From: Hyphomicrobium sp.
GTDB taxonomy: Bacteria > Pseudomonadota > Alphaproteobacteria > Rhizobiales > Hyphomicrobiaceae
Length of the DNA stretch: 64,000 nucleotides
Assembly: GCA_003987725.1 (NCBI GenBank)
Contig: RXJH01000002.1
Location: forward strand, 1 to 64,000
Direction of reading: 5' to 3'
A program made the position numbers and the translations under genes. Below the pieces are notes generated by a model that worked only from the letters and a program-made list of their open reading frames with translations, ran no database searches and had not been told where the DNA came from. Shown here piece after piece: positions 54,203-63,826 of this stretch (position 1 is its first letter; each line of letters starts with the position of its first letter).

Positions 54203-54403
54203 GTGCAGTCCGGGTTCTGTGGGCATAGTAAAAGCGTCGGCGGCAGCTTGACTGAGCGCCGGCCGGCCGTCACGGTGCGCCATCCGCGAAGGGTTCCTAT
54301 ACCGCCCGCCGCTGCCCGCGCCTAGCGCACAGGGCGATGCTAATTGCCGCGACCAACGGTAGCGGTGCCCGCGAGACCTGCCAACGGCGAGCCGAAGTCC
54401 ACG

Positions 54404-56518
54404 ATGCGTCCAGCTCTTCTCAACCCGCTTTTCGCGTCGGCGCAGACGCTCACCGGTATCGGCCCGCGCCTCATCCTGCTTCTGAAGAAATGTCTGGCCC
54501 TGCCGCCCGGCATCTCCGAACCGCGGGTTATCGATGTGCTGTGGCATATGCCGACGGGAGTCATAGACCGGCGAAGCCAGCCCCAGCTCACAGCCGCGGT
54601 TCCGGGAACCATTGTCACGCTCGAACTCAGGGTGCTGAAACACAAACCTTCGCCACGCGGCAATACCAAAGCCCCGTACAAGGTAACGTGCGAGGACGAC
54701 ACCGGCCGCATCGACCTCGTCTTCTTCCACGCCGAGCACAAATTCATCGAGCGCCAGCTTCCCGAGGGCGAAATCCGCTTCGTCTCCGGCCGTATCGAAC
54801 GCTATGGCGAAAAACTTCAGATGACGCATCCGGACTATATCGTCTCGCCCGAAGCGCGCGATGACATGCCGTTGCTGGAACCGGTCTATCCGCTAACCGC
54901 AGGCCTCTCGGGCAAGGTCGCGCTGAAGGCTGCGCGCCAGGCGGTCGAACGCGTTCCCGAGCTTCCCGAATGGCAGGAACCGAGCTGGCTCGAAGCCCGC
55001 TATTGGCCGAAGTTCAATGAAGCCGTCGGCAGAGTTCACCGTCCCACCGACGCCCAAGATGTTTCGATGGGCGCCTTGCCCTGGCAACGCCTCGCCTACG
55101 ACGAACTTCTCGCCGGACAGCTCGCCTTCGCGCTCGTAAGACGCAACCTCAAAACGGAACGCGGACGGCGTCTAACGGGCGACGGCAAAATCCGCGCGAA
55201 GATTGCCGATGCACTCCCATTCTCATTGACCGGATCGCAAAAAAACGCACTGACCGAAATCGCGGATGACCTTGCAGCGCCCCACCGCATGCTGCGTCTC
55301 CTGCAAGGCGACGTCGGCTCGGGCAAGACGGTGGTCGCATTGATGACCATGGCCGTCGCCGTCGAAGGCGGAGCTCAAGCTGCATTGATGGCGCCCACCG
55401 AAGTGCTCGCCCGCCAGCACATCGAGACGATCGCACCGCTTGCCGACGCTGCTGGCCTCCGCATCGCCCTGCTGACCGGACGCGAAAAAGGCAAAGCCCG
55501 TGACGCCGTGATCTCTCGCCTCGCGACGGGCGAGATCGACATCCTGATCGGCACGCACGCACTCTTTCAATCGGACGTGCAGTTCAAGGATCTGGCCGTC
55601 GCCATCATCGACGAGCAGCACCGTTTCGGCGTCCACCAGCGCATGGCGTTGCAATCCAAGGGATCGAACGGCGACACCAACGTTCTCGTCATGACGGCAA
55701 CGCCTATCCCGCGCACGCTTCTGATGACGCATTACGGCGACCTCGATGTTTCGAAACTCACCGAAAAACCCGCCGGACGCAAACCCGTCGTCACGAAGGC
55801 CGTGCCGCTCGAATTGCTCGAACGCCTGATTGATCGCATTCGCGTGCAGCTTGCCGAAGGCGCGCAGGTCTATTGGGTCTGTCCGTTGATCGAAACGTCC
55901 GAGGTGACCGATCTCGCCGCCGCGGAAGAACGCTTCGCCTACCTCCGCCAGATCTTCGGCGATACCGTCGGGCTGCTGCACGGTGGACTTTCGGGCAAGG
56001 AGAAAGACGAGACGATGGCGGCCTTCGCCGCCGGCCATCTCAAAATTCTCGTTGCGACGACCGTCATCGAAGTCGGCGTCAACGTGCCGAACGCCAATAT
56101 CATGGTGATCGAACACGCCGAGCGCTTCGGCTTGGCCCAGCTTCACCAGCTCCGGGGCCGCGTCGGCCGTGGCACCCGCGAGTCCTTCTGCATGCTTCTC
56201 TTTAAAGCTCCGCTTGGTGAGACGGCGGAAGCGCGACTGAAAATGATGGAAGAGACCGAGGACGGCTTCCGCATCGCTGAAAAAGATCTCGAGCTTCGCG
56301 GTGGCGGCGAGATCCTCGGCGCGCGCCAAAGCGGTGCCCCAGGCTTCCGCATCGCCGAAGTTCCGGGGCGCGACGCGCTGCTCGAAGCCGCCCGCGACGA
56401 CGCCGAACTCATCCTGCAAAAGGATCCGAACCTCGTTTCTGAACGCGGGCAGGCGCTCCGAACGCTTCTCTATCTTTTCGAATGCGACGAAGCCGTCCGC
56501 CTCTTCCGCGCCGCCTAG
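54404..56518 (+). CDS. recG: ATP-dependent DNA helicase RecG
   Basis: 704 residues. Remodels stalled replication forks and Holliday junctions. The wedge/OB domain (ITVTLE-type strands around TIVTLELRVLKHKPSP, ~70) precedes the motor: LTGSQKNALTEIADDL (Q-motif side), LLQGDVGSGKTVVALMTM (Walker A), VAIIDEQHRFGVHQR (DEQH), VMTATPIPRTLLM, and HQLRGRVGRGTRESFC with the TRG region (DLELRGGGEILGARQSG). ATG 54404 (MRPALLNPLF) matches family N-termini; an upstream ATG at 54344 is less likely. Ends with a 4-base overlap into the convergent VOC gene. Confidence 0.97.
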   Translation: MRPALLNPLFASAQTLTGIGPRLILLLKKCLALPPGISEPRVIDVLWHMPTGVIDRRSQPQLTAAVPGTIVTLELRVLKHKPSPRGNTKAPYKVTCEDDTGRIDLVFFHAEHKFIERQLPEGEIRFVSGRIERYGEKLQMTHPDYIVSPEARDDMPLLEPVYPLTAGLSGKVALKAARQAVERVPELPEWQEPSWLEARYWPKFNEAVGRVHRPTDAQDVSMGALPWQRLAYDELLAGQLAFALVRRNLKTERGRRLTGDGKIRAKIADALPFSLTGSQKNALTEIADDLAAPHRMLRLLQGDVGSGKTVVALMTMAVAVEGGAQAALMAPTEVLARQHIETIAPLADAAGLRIALLTGREKGKARDAVISRLATGEIDILIGTHALFQSDVQFKDLAVAIIDEQHRFGVHQRMALQSKGSNGDTNVLVMTATPIPRTLLMTHYGDLDVSKLTEKPAGRKPVVTKAVPLELLERLIDRIRVQLAEGAQVYWVCPLIETSEVTDLAAAEERFAYLRQIFGDTVGLLHGGLSGKEKDETMAAFAAGHLKILVATTVIEVGVNVPNANIMVIEHAERFGLAQLHQLRGRVGRGTRESFCMLLFKAPLGETAEARLKMMEETEDGFRIAEKDLELRGGGEILGARQSGAPGFRIAEVPGRDALLEAARDDAELILQKDPNLVSERGQALRTLLYLFECDEAVRLFRAA

Positions 56519-56895
56519 GCCGCCTGCGCGAACATCATCCGGTGCCCCTCGGGGGTCGCGACTGCCATCTCCCGCCAGCCCCACGGCTTGTCGGCGGGAC
56601 CGCAGAGGATGCGCGCTCCGCGGGCTTTGAATTCCGCGTGCAGGGCGTCCACATCGTCCGTCGCGAAGAAGCCGAAATAGCTGTGATCGCCAAGTTTGGA
56701 CGGAGCGAGCGCATCTGGACAGCGGCCGAGCATCACTCTCACTCCGCCGCGAACGAGCGCCTGCCAGTTGTCACCGTCGTTCCAGTCCTTCGCGAAACCG
56801 AGCACATCGATGAAATAGGCCGTCGAACCCTTGAGGTCGTGTACGGCGAGCACGAATGCGTGTGGCAAAAGCTTGGGTTCAGTCATGTCGGTCAA
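56515..56895 (-). CDS. VOC-superfamily (glyoxalase-like) protein
   Basis: 126 residues, two beta-alpha-beta-beta-beta units: FVLAVHDLKGSTAYFIDVLGF at ~14-34 (in part) and YFGFFATDDVDALHAEF, ending GWREMAVATPEGHRMMFAQ. This single-domain form is shared by bleomycin-resistance and dioxygenase-like proteins. Metal-binding residues are not complete enough to assign an activity. Lies between recG and the DUF502 gene. Confidence 0.87.
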   Translation of the reverse strand: MTDMTEPKLLPHAFVLAVHDLKGSTAYFIDVLGFAKDWNDGDNWQALVRGGVRVMLGRCPDALAPSKLGDHSYFGFFATDDVDALHAEFKARGARILCGPADKPWGWREMAVATPEGHRMMFAQAA

Positions 56896-56913
56896 TACCG
56901 TCAGTAACAGACA

Positions 56914-57732
56914 TCACGCAGCGGGTTTGTCACCACCGACGCGGAAACGCGAAGCTTTCTTCTGTGCCGCAGCCGCCTGTCGCTTCATCTTCTCTTCCAT
57001 ATCGGGCATCACGATGCCGCCCGACAGAATGATCTTCGCCGCTTCCTCGACGGTCATCGTCAGGAAGACGACATTCGATCGCGGCACGAAGCATATGAAG
57101 CCCGTCGGCGGCACGATGCCCGTCGGCATGAAGACCGTCAGCAGATCGTCGGTGCCGCCCGGCTTGACGTCCTTGATCTCGCCCGTCGTCTCGCCGGTGA
57201 CGAAGACGAGGCTCCAAATCTCCTTCGACGGGAATTCGATCATCCCGACCTTCTGGAAACTCGCGTTAGGTCCCGTCGTCGAGATCACGCTCTCGAAGAT
57301 CTGCTTCAGCGCACCATAGACGTTGCGAACGATCGGCGTGCGCGACAGCATGAGTTCGCCCGAGGAAACAAGCGTGCGCCCGAGCAGGTTCGCAGCGAGC
57401 GCGCCGATCAGCGTCAGTCCGACGATGGCGATGACGAGACCCAGTCCCGGCAACGGAAAGGGCAGATAGGTGTCGGGGTTGAACGTCGTCGGCAGGAGAG
57501 GCTTGATCCAGGCGTCGATCCAATGGATGACGCCCCACATCATCCAGAGCGTGATCGTGACCGGCCCGACGATGACGAGGCCGGTCAGAAAGGCGTTGCG
57601 GATACGTGATCCAAGCCGCCAGCCGGTTCTGCCGTCATCACTGACGAGCCTCTTGAGCCCGGCCGTTAACTGCGCGTCGGCACCCGAAGAGCTTCGGGGA
57701 CCGGGATCATGAGCAGGCGGTGCAGGGGCCAT
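56914..57732 (-). CDS. DUF502 membrane protein
   Basis: 272 residues with two N-terminal-half membrane helices (NAFLTGLVIVGPVTITLWMMW; LPGLGLVIAIVGLTLIGALAA, quoted in part) and a cytoplasmic beta-rich C-terminal domain: YGALKQIFESV, MIEFPSKEIWSLVFVTGET and LLTVFMPTGIVPPTGFICFV, all DUF502 marks. Conserved beside recG and glmS in this order; function unknown, related by name to the plant COV (continuous vascular ring) proteins. Confidence 0.92.
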   Translation of the reverse strand: MAPAPPAHDPGPRSSSGADAQLTAGLKRLVSDDGRTGWRLGSRIRNAFLTGLVIVGPVTITLWMMWGVIHWIDAWIKPLLPTTFNPDTYLPFPLPGLGLVIAIVGLTLIGALAANLLGRTLVSSGELMLSRTPIVRNVYGALKQIFESVISTTGPNASFQKVGMIEFPSKEIWSLVFVTGETTGEIKDVKPGGTDDLLTVFMPTGIVPPTGFICFVPRSNVVFLTMTVEEAAKIILSGGIVMPDMEEKMKRQAAAAQKKASRFRVGGDKPAA

Positions 57733-57775
57733 TCTCTCCCACTCGAGCTTCGGCCCGCCGGAGACCGGGCGAACC

Positions 57776-59065
57776 TCAGTTTGTCACGACAAGACAGTCA
57801 AGGCCACTGCTTCTGAGTTTGTTGCAGAGACCACGCGGCTCATCCTGCGAGGCATAACCGCCAATTCGCACGCGATAAAACGTCCCCATGCTGCCGATAA
57901 CGGCTTCATCGACGGTCGGAACGTGATTGGAAAGATCGGCCCCATGCTGCGCGACGAGATTTTGGGCCAGTTGCTCGGCCTCAGCGCGCGAGCGCAAAGC
58001 CGCGATGTGAATCTTGTACTTACCCTTCGTCGCGACGGGATTCGATTTGGTCTCGGCGAGCGCGACCTTGGTAGCTTTCGGCGCACCTGCCGCAACCGTC
58101 GTCGCGTTGCTCCAGCTCGATGTTTCGGGCGCGGTCGGCGCTGTTGATGCCGTCGTCACCGTTCCGCTGGCCGCAGGCGGCGGCGTAGCGGCGGACGATC
58201 CCCCCCCGAACATGTTCGAGAAGAAGCCGCTCACGTTTCCGGGAATCGCGCTGACCGTCTGGCCAAACGAGGACCCGGACGGTGCTTGTGCGGGCGCGGA
58301 CCCATCTGAAACAGTCGCGGACGCCCCCGACTGAAGGCTCGAATCGCTCTGCGCGCTGCTGGCGTCCTGGCGCGTGATCGTCGCCGACGTTCCGTCACCC
58401 GAACCGCTGCCACCCGAATTCTGCTTGCCTGCGGCCTCGGCGATCGCCGCCGCTGAAAGTCCCGCCGAACCGGCATTAGGACCGGGCGCAGGATTCGCGA
58501 CGACATTGGCACCCGTCGCAGCCGGCGCTGCAGGCGTTGCGACAACAGCCGGACGGTCGGGCGTGGTGCCCGTGTCCGCGAGACCGGCCATCCTGTAAGC
58601 TTCCGAGCGCTCGGCGGCAGCAGATTTCTGGTCACTCGGGCTAAGACCGTTTTTGAGCCAAATCGCGCTCGTGAGATCCGAGATCGCGAGCCCCGCTTTG
58701 TTGTCACGCTTGTAGGCAAGGCCGCGGGTGTAAAGGGCTTTCGCCATTTCAGAGGTCGAGAGGACGCCCGCCTTGACGGCGATGGTCAGCTGGCCAATGG
58801 CATTCTGATATCGGCCGGCGGCATATTCCTTCAGCCCGGCGTCGTAAGCCTTGTGCGCCGCTGCGGTAGCGGCCGCCTTCTGCTCGGCGTCACTGCCGTC
58901 GCCACCTTGACCGCTCTGTGGCCCCTGCGCCTGTGCTGCCTTACTGCCGGATTTCGACTTCGCAGCCTCACCGCCTGATGACCAGCCCGCGAGCCCGCCT
59001 GCAAATACGCACGTCACGATGGCAGCGAGCGCCAGTGGGCGCGCCAACACCTGGAACTGCGTCAT
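57776..59065 (-). CDS. TPR and SPOR domain envelope protein
   Basis: 429 residues. Signal peptide (LALAAIVTCVFAGGLAG), two to three TPR-like repeats (AYDAGLKEYAAGRYQNAIGQL, ALYTRGLAYKRDNKAGLAISD; ~75-155), a long Ala/Ser/Thr/Pro-rich linker, and a C-terminal SPOR domain (~355-429: YKIHIAALRSRAEAEQLAQNL, GTFYRVRIGGYASQDEPRGLC). SPOR domains bind denuded septal peptidoglycan, so a cell-division or envelope role is likely. ATG 59065 follows GGGGAAGG at eight bases. Downstream of glmS in the same direction. Confidence 0.87.
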   Translation of the reverse strand: MTQFQVLARPLALAAIVTCVFAGGLAGWSSGGEAAKSKSGSKAAQAQGPQSGQGGDGSDAEQKAAATAAAHKAYDAGLKEYAAGRYQNAIGQLTIAVKAGVLSTSEMAKALYTRGLAYKRDNKAGLAISDLTSAIWLKNGLSPSDQKSAAAERSEAYRMAGLADTGTTPDRPAVVATPAAPAATGANVVANPAPGPNAGSAGLSAAAIAEAAGKQNSGGSGSGDGTSATITRQDASSAQSDSSLQSGASATVSDGSAPAQAPSGSSFGQTVSAIPGNVSGFFSNMFGGGSSAATPPPAASGTVTTASTAPTAPETSSWSNATTVAAGAPKATKVALAETKSNPVATKGKYKIHIAALRSRAEAEQLAQNLVAQHGADLSNHVPTVDEAVIGSMGTFYRVRIGGYASQDEPRGLCNKLRSSGLDCLVVTN

Positions 59066-59183
59066 TGTCCGTACCTTCCCCAATGGTCACGTTCTAGATC
59101 GCGCAACCCTCCTCAAGGTATTGCAATCATTTGAACGAGGCAAATTGTGGGCCCCCGCCCCTCTATACCGGCTTTTTTGCCGG

Positions 59184-61004
59184 TTATTCCACGGTGACCG
59201 ACTTCGCCAGATTCCGCGGCTGGTCGACGTCCGTCCCCATCAGCACCGCCGTCTGGTAAGCGATGAGCTGAGTCGGAACAGCATAAATCATTGGCGCAAC
59301 AAAAGTGTCGACCTTCGGCATTTGGATGTGGGCAGCGAGTTTACAACCAGCTTTTTCTGGCCCCGAGTCCGAAATCAGGATGACCTGACCGCCCCGCGCC
59401 GCCACTTCCTGCAGGTTGGACACCGTCTTTTCGAAAAGCTCGTCCTCAGGGGCGACGACAACCACAGGCACGCTTTCATCGATCAGTGCGATCGGACCGT
59501 GTTTCAGCTCGCCAGCCGCATAGCCCTCGGCATGGATGTAGGAAATCTCCTTGAGCTTCAGCGCACCTTCGAGCGCGATCGGGAAGCTCGAACCCCGTCC
59601 GAGATAGAGAACGTCACGCGCTTTAGCGAGCTCGTGCGCGACGGCCACGAAGGGATCGTCGTTTCGCAGGATCGATGCGATGTGCCGAGGCACCTCCATC
59701 AGCGATTTGACGAGCGCCGTTTCCTGCTCGTCCGTAATCTTCTCCCGGGCCCGGGCAATCGCGATGGCGAGACATGCTAGAACCGAAAGCTGGCACGTGA
59801 AAGCCTTCGTCGAAGCGACGCCGATTTCAGGACCGGCGAGCGTCGGCAATGCCGCGTGCGATTCCCGCGCAATCGTCGAGGTCCGCACATTGACGATGGA
59901 AGCGATGCGCTGGCTGTTGGCCTTCGCATAACGCAGCGTCGCGAGCGTGTCGGCGGTTTCGCCGGACTGCGAGACGAACACCGCGAGGCCGTTCTCAGGC
60001 AGCGGCGTCTCGCGGTAGCGCATCTCGGACGCCACATCGATATCGACCGGCAAGCGTGCATAGCGCTCGATCCAGTACTTGGCGACGAGCCCGGCATAAT
60101 AGGCGGTGCCGCAAGCCGATATCGTCACACGGCTGATCTTCGAGAGATCGACGCCCAAATCCGGAAAGCGAACGCGCGCAGTCGTCATATCGAGGTAATT
60201 CGCCAGCGTGTGCGAAATGACCTCGGGCTGCTCGTGAATTTCCTTCGCCATGAAGTGGCGATAGTTGCCCTTGTCGATCAAAAGAGAGCTCGCAACGGCT
60301 TTGACGAGTGGCCGCTCGACGCGTTCACCGTCCAGATTGAAGATCTCGGCGCCGGAGCGGTGCAGAACCGCCCAGTCGCCCTCCTCAAGATAGGTGATAG
60401 CGTCCGTGAAAGGTGCAAGCGCGATCGCGTCGGAGCCAAGGTACATCTCACCCGAACCGTGCCCGATGGCCAGCGGAGAACCCTTGCGCGCCGCGATCAT
60501 CAGATCGTCTTGGCCCGCGAAAATGATCCCGAGCGCAAAGGCACCCTGAAGGTGCTGCAGGGCGTTGCGAACGGCCGTGATGGGTTCGGCGCCCTGATCC
60601 ATCTCGTCCGTGATCAGATGGACGACGGCCTCGGTATCGGTATCGGTTTCGAATTTGTGTCCCTTGGCCTCGAGGCCTTTCCTGAGTTCGCGGAAATTCT
60701 CGATAATGCCGTTATGGACGACGGAGACTTTTCCCGTCATGTGCGGATGCGCATTGCGCTCCGTCGGGCGGCCGTGTGTTGCCCAGCGCGTGTGGCCGAT
60801 GCCGGTGCGCCCAGCGAGCGGCTCCGCAATCAGCCGCTTTTCCAAATTCCTGAGCTTGCCCTCGGCCCGGCGGCGTTCGATCGCGCCATCCTCGACCGTC
60901 GCGATGCCAGCCGAATCATATCCGCGGTATTCGAGCCTCCGCAGAGCGTCGACCAGATTGGTCGAAACCGAAGATTTTCCGAGAATTCCGACGATCCCAC
61001 ACAT
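59184..61004 (-). CDS. glmS: Glutamine-fructose-6-phosphate aminotransferase (isomerizing)
   Basis: 606 residues. Makes glucosamine-6-phosphate, the first step to UDP-GlcNAc. N-terminal class II glutaminase domain begins MCGIVGILG (Cys after Met removal is the nucleophile; hence the start at 61004, not 61019) with HTRWATHGRPTERNAHPH. Two SIS isomerase domains follow (~290-600: VFVSQSGETADTLATLRYA, YLGRGSSFPIALEGALKLKE). C-terminus DQPRNLAKSVTVE is standard. Downstream of glmU by 140 bases on the same strand. Confidence 0.98.
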   Translation of the reverse strand: MCGIVGILGKSSVSTNLVDALRRLEYRGYDSAGIATVEDGAIERRRAEGKLRNLEKRLIAEPLAGRTGIGHTRWATHGRPTERNAHPHMTGKVSVVHNGIIENFRELRKGLEAKGHKFETDTDTEAVVHLITDEMDQGAEPITAVRNALQHLQGAFALGIIFAGQDDLMIAARKGSPLAIGHGSGEMYLGSDAIALAPFTDAITYLEEGDWAVLHRSGAEIFNLDGERVERPLVKAVASSLLIDKGNYRHFMAKEIHEQPEVISHTLANYLDMTTARVRFPDLGVDLSKISRVTISACGTAYYAGLVAKYWIERYARLPVDIDVASEMRYRETPLPENGLAVFVSQSGETADTLATLRYAKANSQRIASIVNVRTSTIARESHAALPTLAGPEIGVASTKAFTCQLSVLACLAIAIARAREKITDEQETALVKSLMEVPRHIASILRNDDPFVAVAHELAKARDVLYLGRGSSFPIALEGALKLKEISYIHAEGYAAGELKHGPIALIDESVPVVVVAPEDELFEKTVSNLQEVAARGGQVILISDSGPEKAGCKLAAHIQMPKVDTFVAPMIYAVPTQLIAYQTAVLMGTDVDQPRNLAKSVTVE

Positions 61005-61144
61005 GGATCCGTCCCCCAAAAATAGCTTCCCCCAAATCGAACGATGGGGGCGGTTAACAATCTTCTCAAATCACAGAGTGTTTCAGAACTACCGACGCAC
61101 TTTTTGGTTGAGTGGCGGCGCAACGTCCGAACTTGGTAAACGAA

Positions 61145-62512
61145 CTACTTTCTCTGCGCCGCAGCTTTCCGCCGGGACATCACCGCCCGAAACTTTTCCG
61201 CCCACCCCGGCCGCTCTTCCTGGGTGTTCCGCTCGATAGCAAGCGCGCCCGGGCTGACGTCCTTGGTGATGACACTGCCGGACCCGATATAGGCGCCTGC
61301 GCCTATTTTTATAGGCGCCACGAGCGATGTATTTGAACCGATGAACGCCCCTTCGCCGATCTCGGTCTTCGTTTTGTTGTATCCGTCATAATTGCAGAAG
61401 ATGGTCCCCGCGCCGATGTTCGCGCCGGCGCCGACGATGCCGTCTCCGAGATAGGAAAGATGATTGGCCTTCGCGCCCTCTTCGAGCGTGGTGTTCTTGA
61501 CCTCGACGAAATTGCCGATGTGGACTTTCGCCCCGATGCGGGCGCCCGGCCGAAAACGTGCGAATGGACCGATTCGTGCGCCCTTCCCGATCGTTGCGCC
61601 CTCGATGTGGCAAAATCCGAGGATCTGAGCACCCTCTTCCACTTTCACCCCGGCACCGAACACGACGTTGGGCTCGATCGATACGTCAGACGCGATTTGC
61701 GTATCGAAGTTCAACCAGACGGTCTCCGGCGCGATCATCGACACGCCGTCGCGCATGAATGCCGACCGCGCCCGCGCCTGCCAGACGGCCTCCGCCGCCG
61801 CCTGCTGCTCCCGCGTGTTGACGCCGAGAACATCGGTCTCGTCGCACTCGACGACCGCAGCTTTCAAGCCCGCGTTACGCGCGATCTCAATGGCATCGGT
61901 CAGATAGAACTCGGACTTCGCATTGGCGCTGCCGATCTGGCTGAGTAGGCCGGACAGTTTCGCAACCCGAAACGCCATAACCCCCGAATTGCATAAGCCG
62001 ATTTTCCGCTCCGCGTCCGATGCATCCTGCTCTTCGCGAATGCCCTCGAGCGATCCGTCATCGTCAAGAAGAAGCCGCCCGTAACCCGCCGGATCTTTCG
62101 GCCTGAAGCCGAGAACCGCGACACCGGCACCGCCGTCGAGCGCTGCGCGAAGCCGCTCGATCACCTCAGCGCGGACGAGCGGCGTATCGGCGAAAAGCAC
62201 AATGACGTCGCTTCCGGTCTCCTCATCGAGCGCCGACTTGGCGGCAAGTACCGCATCGGCTGTCCCGCGCTGTGCCGCCTGCTCGAAGATCCGCACGCCG
62301 GGCGCGACGCGAAGTGCCTCTGCCGAGACGGCGTCCATGCCAGGCGCCACCACGACGGCAATTTTGCCCCCGGCGATACCCGATGCCGTCGTCAATACGT
62401 GCGCAAGCATCGATTGCCCGGCGATTTTATGGAGCACCTTCGGCAGCGAGGACTTCATGCGCGTGCCCTTGCCCGCAGCGAGCACGACGAACAGACAGGG
62501 CCGGATACTCAT
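61145..62512 (-). CDS. glmU: Bifunctional UDP-GlcNAc pyrophosphorylase / glucosamine-1-P acetyltransferase
   Basis: 455 residues. N-terminal uridylyltransferase domain with LAAGKGTRMKSSLPKVLHKIAG (~11-31, in part), AAQRGTADAVLAA and CNSGVMAF. The C-terminal left-handed beta-helix has hexapeptide repeats (GVKVEEGAQILGFCHIEGA, GKGARIGPFARFRPGARIG) and the acetyl-CoA-binding end GAYIGSGSVITKDVSPGALAI. With GlmS it supplies UDP-GlcNAc to peptidoglycan, lipid A and probably the polysaccharide locus. Confidence 0.98.
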   Translation of the reverse strand: MSIRPCLFVVLAAGKGTRMKSSLPKVLHKIAGQSMLAHVLTTASGIAGGKIAVVVAPGMDAVSAEALRVAPGVRIFEQAAQRGTADAVLAAKSALDEETGSDVIVLFADTPLVRAEVIERLRAALDGGAGVAVLGFRPKDPAGYGRLLLDDDGSLEGIREEQDASDAERKIGLCNSGVMAFRVAKLSGLLSQIGSANAKSEFYLTDAIEIARNAGLKAAVVECDETDVLGVNTREQQAAAEAVWQARARSAFMRDGVSMIAPETVWLNFDTQIASDVSIEPNVVFGAGVKVEEGAQILGFCHIEGATIGKGARIGPFARFRPGARIGAKVHIGNFVEVKNTTLEEGAKANHLSYLGDGIVGAGANIGAGTIFCNYDGYNKTKTEIGEGAFIGSNTSLVAPIKIGAGAYIGSGSVITKDVSPGALAIERNTQEERPGWAEKFRAVMSRRKAAAQRK

Positions 62513-62872
62513 GGAGAACCTTGCTTTGCGTTGCGACGGAGCCGAAGGGCGAGCGATGGCTTCGTCTTCGCCCGGCGGCCCAACATGCCATAGCGCCAGC
62601 GATCCATCAGGGGCAAGTGCGGCTGGATGGATCGACGCGCATGGCAGCCGCCGGGCACCTCATGCATCGCTTTCAACCCCCCTTTGCCTAACAGTTCCCG
62701 ATGGATAGGTACTTTGCAGCATCTCTGCCTTCGTCCACAGCTTCCGTCGCCGAACGCACGCCCCGCCATTGCGGCAAACCACTCCCCGACCCAACCTCAA
62801 CCACGCAGTGAAATCGATTCGGGGGGAAAGGTCCGTACTACGGACCCCCTGACGTATTAGGACGACAGATCA
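62513..62872. other. Divergent promoter region glmU/SPOR-like gene
   Basis: 360 bases. Frames within it are Arg/Pro-rich and unsupported. Near its right end is an operator-like dyad (listed separately). No other structure seen. Confidence 0.4.
62830..62846. promoter_or_regulatory. Operator-like perfect dyad
   Basis: GGTCCGTA (62830-62837), one central C, TACGGACC (62839-62846). A 17-bp symmetric site 26 bases before the ATG at 62873, in the place expected for a repressor or for the transcription start. Confidence 0.35.
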
Positions 62873-63724
62873 ATGACCAAGTCTGCAAGCGACAAACCGA
62901 TGCGCAGGACCACCGGTGCCACGCCATATGCAGCGATATGGTTCACGCTCGGCGGCGCGGCTCTCGGATATCTGTGCGTGGCGTTTTTCGCGCCGCACCT
63001 GCTTCCCGACTTCTCGGGCGGCCGCATGAGCCTGGGCGAAACGCAGGTAATGCGCGTATCGTCCGATGTCGACGACTTGAAATCATCGCTGAATAAACTT
63101 CAGGCCGACGTCGAGAGCGTCAAGGCCGACGTAGCTGCGCAGGCGAACCAAACCCAGCAGCTCAGCACGCAACTTGCGGCCCTCGACGACAAGGTCCATG
63201 CCGCCCCGATGCAGGCATCTGCACTCGTCCAGTCGTCGCCGCCACCGACCCCGGATGTTCCGGACTTCGGCTCCGGCGCGACACAGGCGCATGTGGAAGA
63301 CTCGCCTGACGCGGCGCCGCCGACCAAGGTCATCAACGCCACCCCATCGCCCGCACCGCAAGTGGGCGCGCCAATCGTGACGGGGAGCATAAACAAGGGT
63401 ACCAAGACGGCGAGCAGCGCCGACGCCATCAGCTTCGGTCCCGCCGTCGTGAAGCCCGCGCCGAAGCCGATCGGAATTCAGATCGCCACCGACAGCTCCG
63501 TTGATGGCCTTCGCGTCACCTGGAGCGCGCTCTCCCAGACGCACGCGGATCAGCTTGGAACGCTAATTGCGCACTATGCCGATCTCGGAACGGCGGCAAA
63601 TCCAAGCTACGGTCTGATCGCAGGCCCGATCAAATCGAAAGCCGACGCCAAGAAGATCTGCAAGGAACTCGCCGCTCAATCGGTCAGCTGCAAGGTCAGC
63701 GACTTCAAGGGCTCCGTTCTCTGA
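62873..63724 (+). CDS. Membrane-anchored coiled-coil protein with SPOR-like C-terminus
   Basis: 283 residues. One N-terminal membrane helix (YAAIWFTLGGAALGYLCVAFF, ~19-39, in part), a coiled coil (MRVSSDVDDLKSSLNKLQADV through LAALDDKVHAA), a Pro/Ala/Thr linker with GAPIVTGSIN, and a C-terminal ~80-residue alpha/beta module (LRVTWSALSQTHADQLGTLIA ... YGLIAGPIKSKADAKKICKEL) resembling a SPOR repeat. Topology: anchored in the inner membrane with the SPOR part in the periplasm, similar to FtsN-type plans. Role in division or envelope is inference. Confidence 0.75.
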   Translation: MTKSASDKPMRRTTGATPYAAIWFTLGGAALGYLCVAFFAPHLLPDFSGGRMSLGETQVMRVSSDVDDLKSSLNKLQADVESVKADVAAQANQTQQLSTQLAALDDKVHAAPMQASALVQSSPPPTPDVPDFGSGATQAHVEDSPDAAPPTKVINATPSPAPQVGAPIVTGSINKGTKTASSADAISFGPAVVKPAPKPIGIQIATDSSVDGLRVTWSALSQTHADQLGTLIAHYADLGTAANPSYGLIAGPIKSKADAKKICKELAAQSVSCKVSDFKGSVL

Positions 63725-63753
63725 GCGCAATAATCTGAGCGGGAATAAAATAT

Positions 63754-63778
63754 GGGGACGGGAGTACATCCCGTCCCC
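63754..63778 (-). terminator. Hairpin between convergent genes
   Basis: GGGGACGGGA (63754-63763) pairs over 10 bp with 63769-63778, loop GTACA. In minus direction the stem is followed by ATATTTTATT, consistent with ending the metallopeptidase transcript; plus-strand T content is low. Confidence 0.75.
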
Positions 63779-63826
63779 TAAACTTGCTTTCGATACGTAT
63801 TCGTCCCGAAGAGCGTTCGTTCTCTC

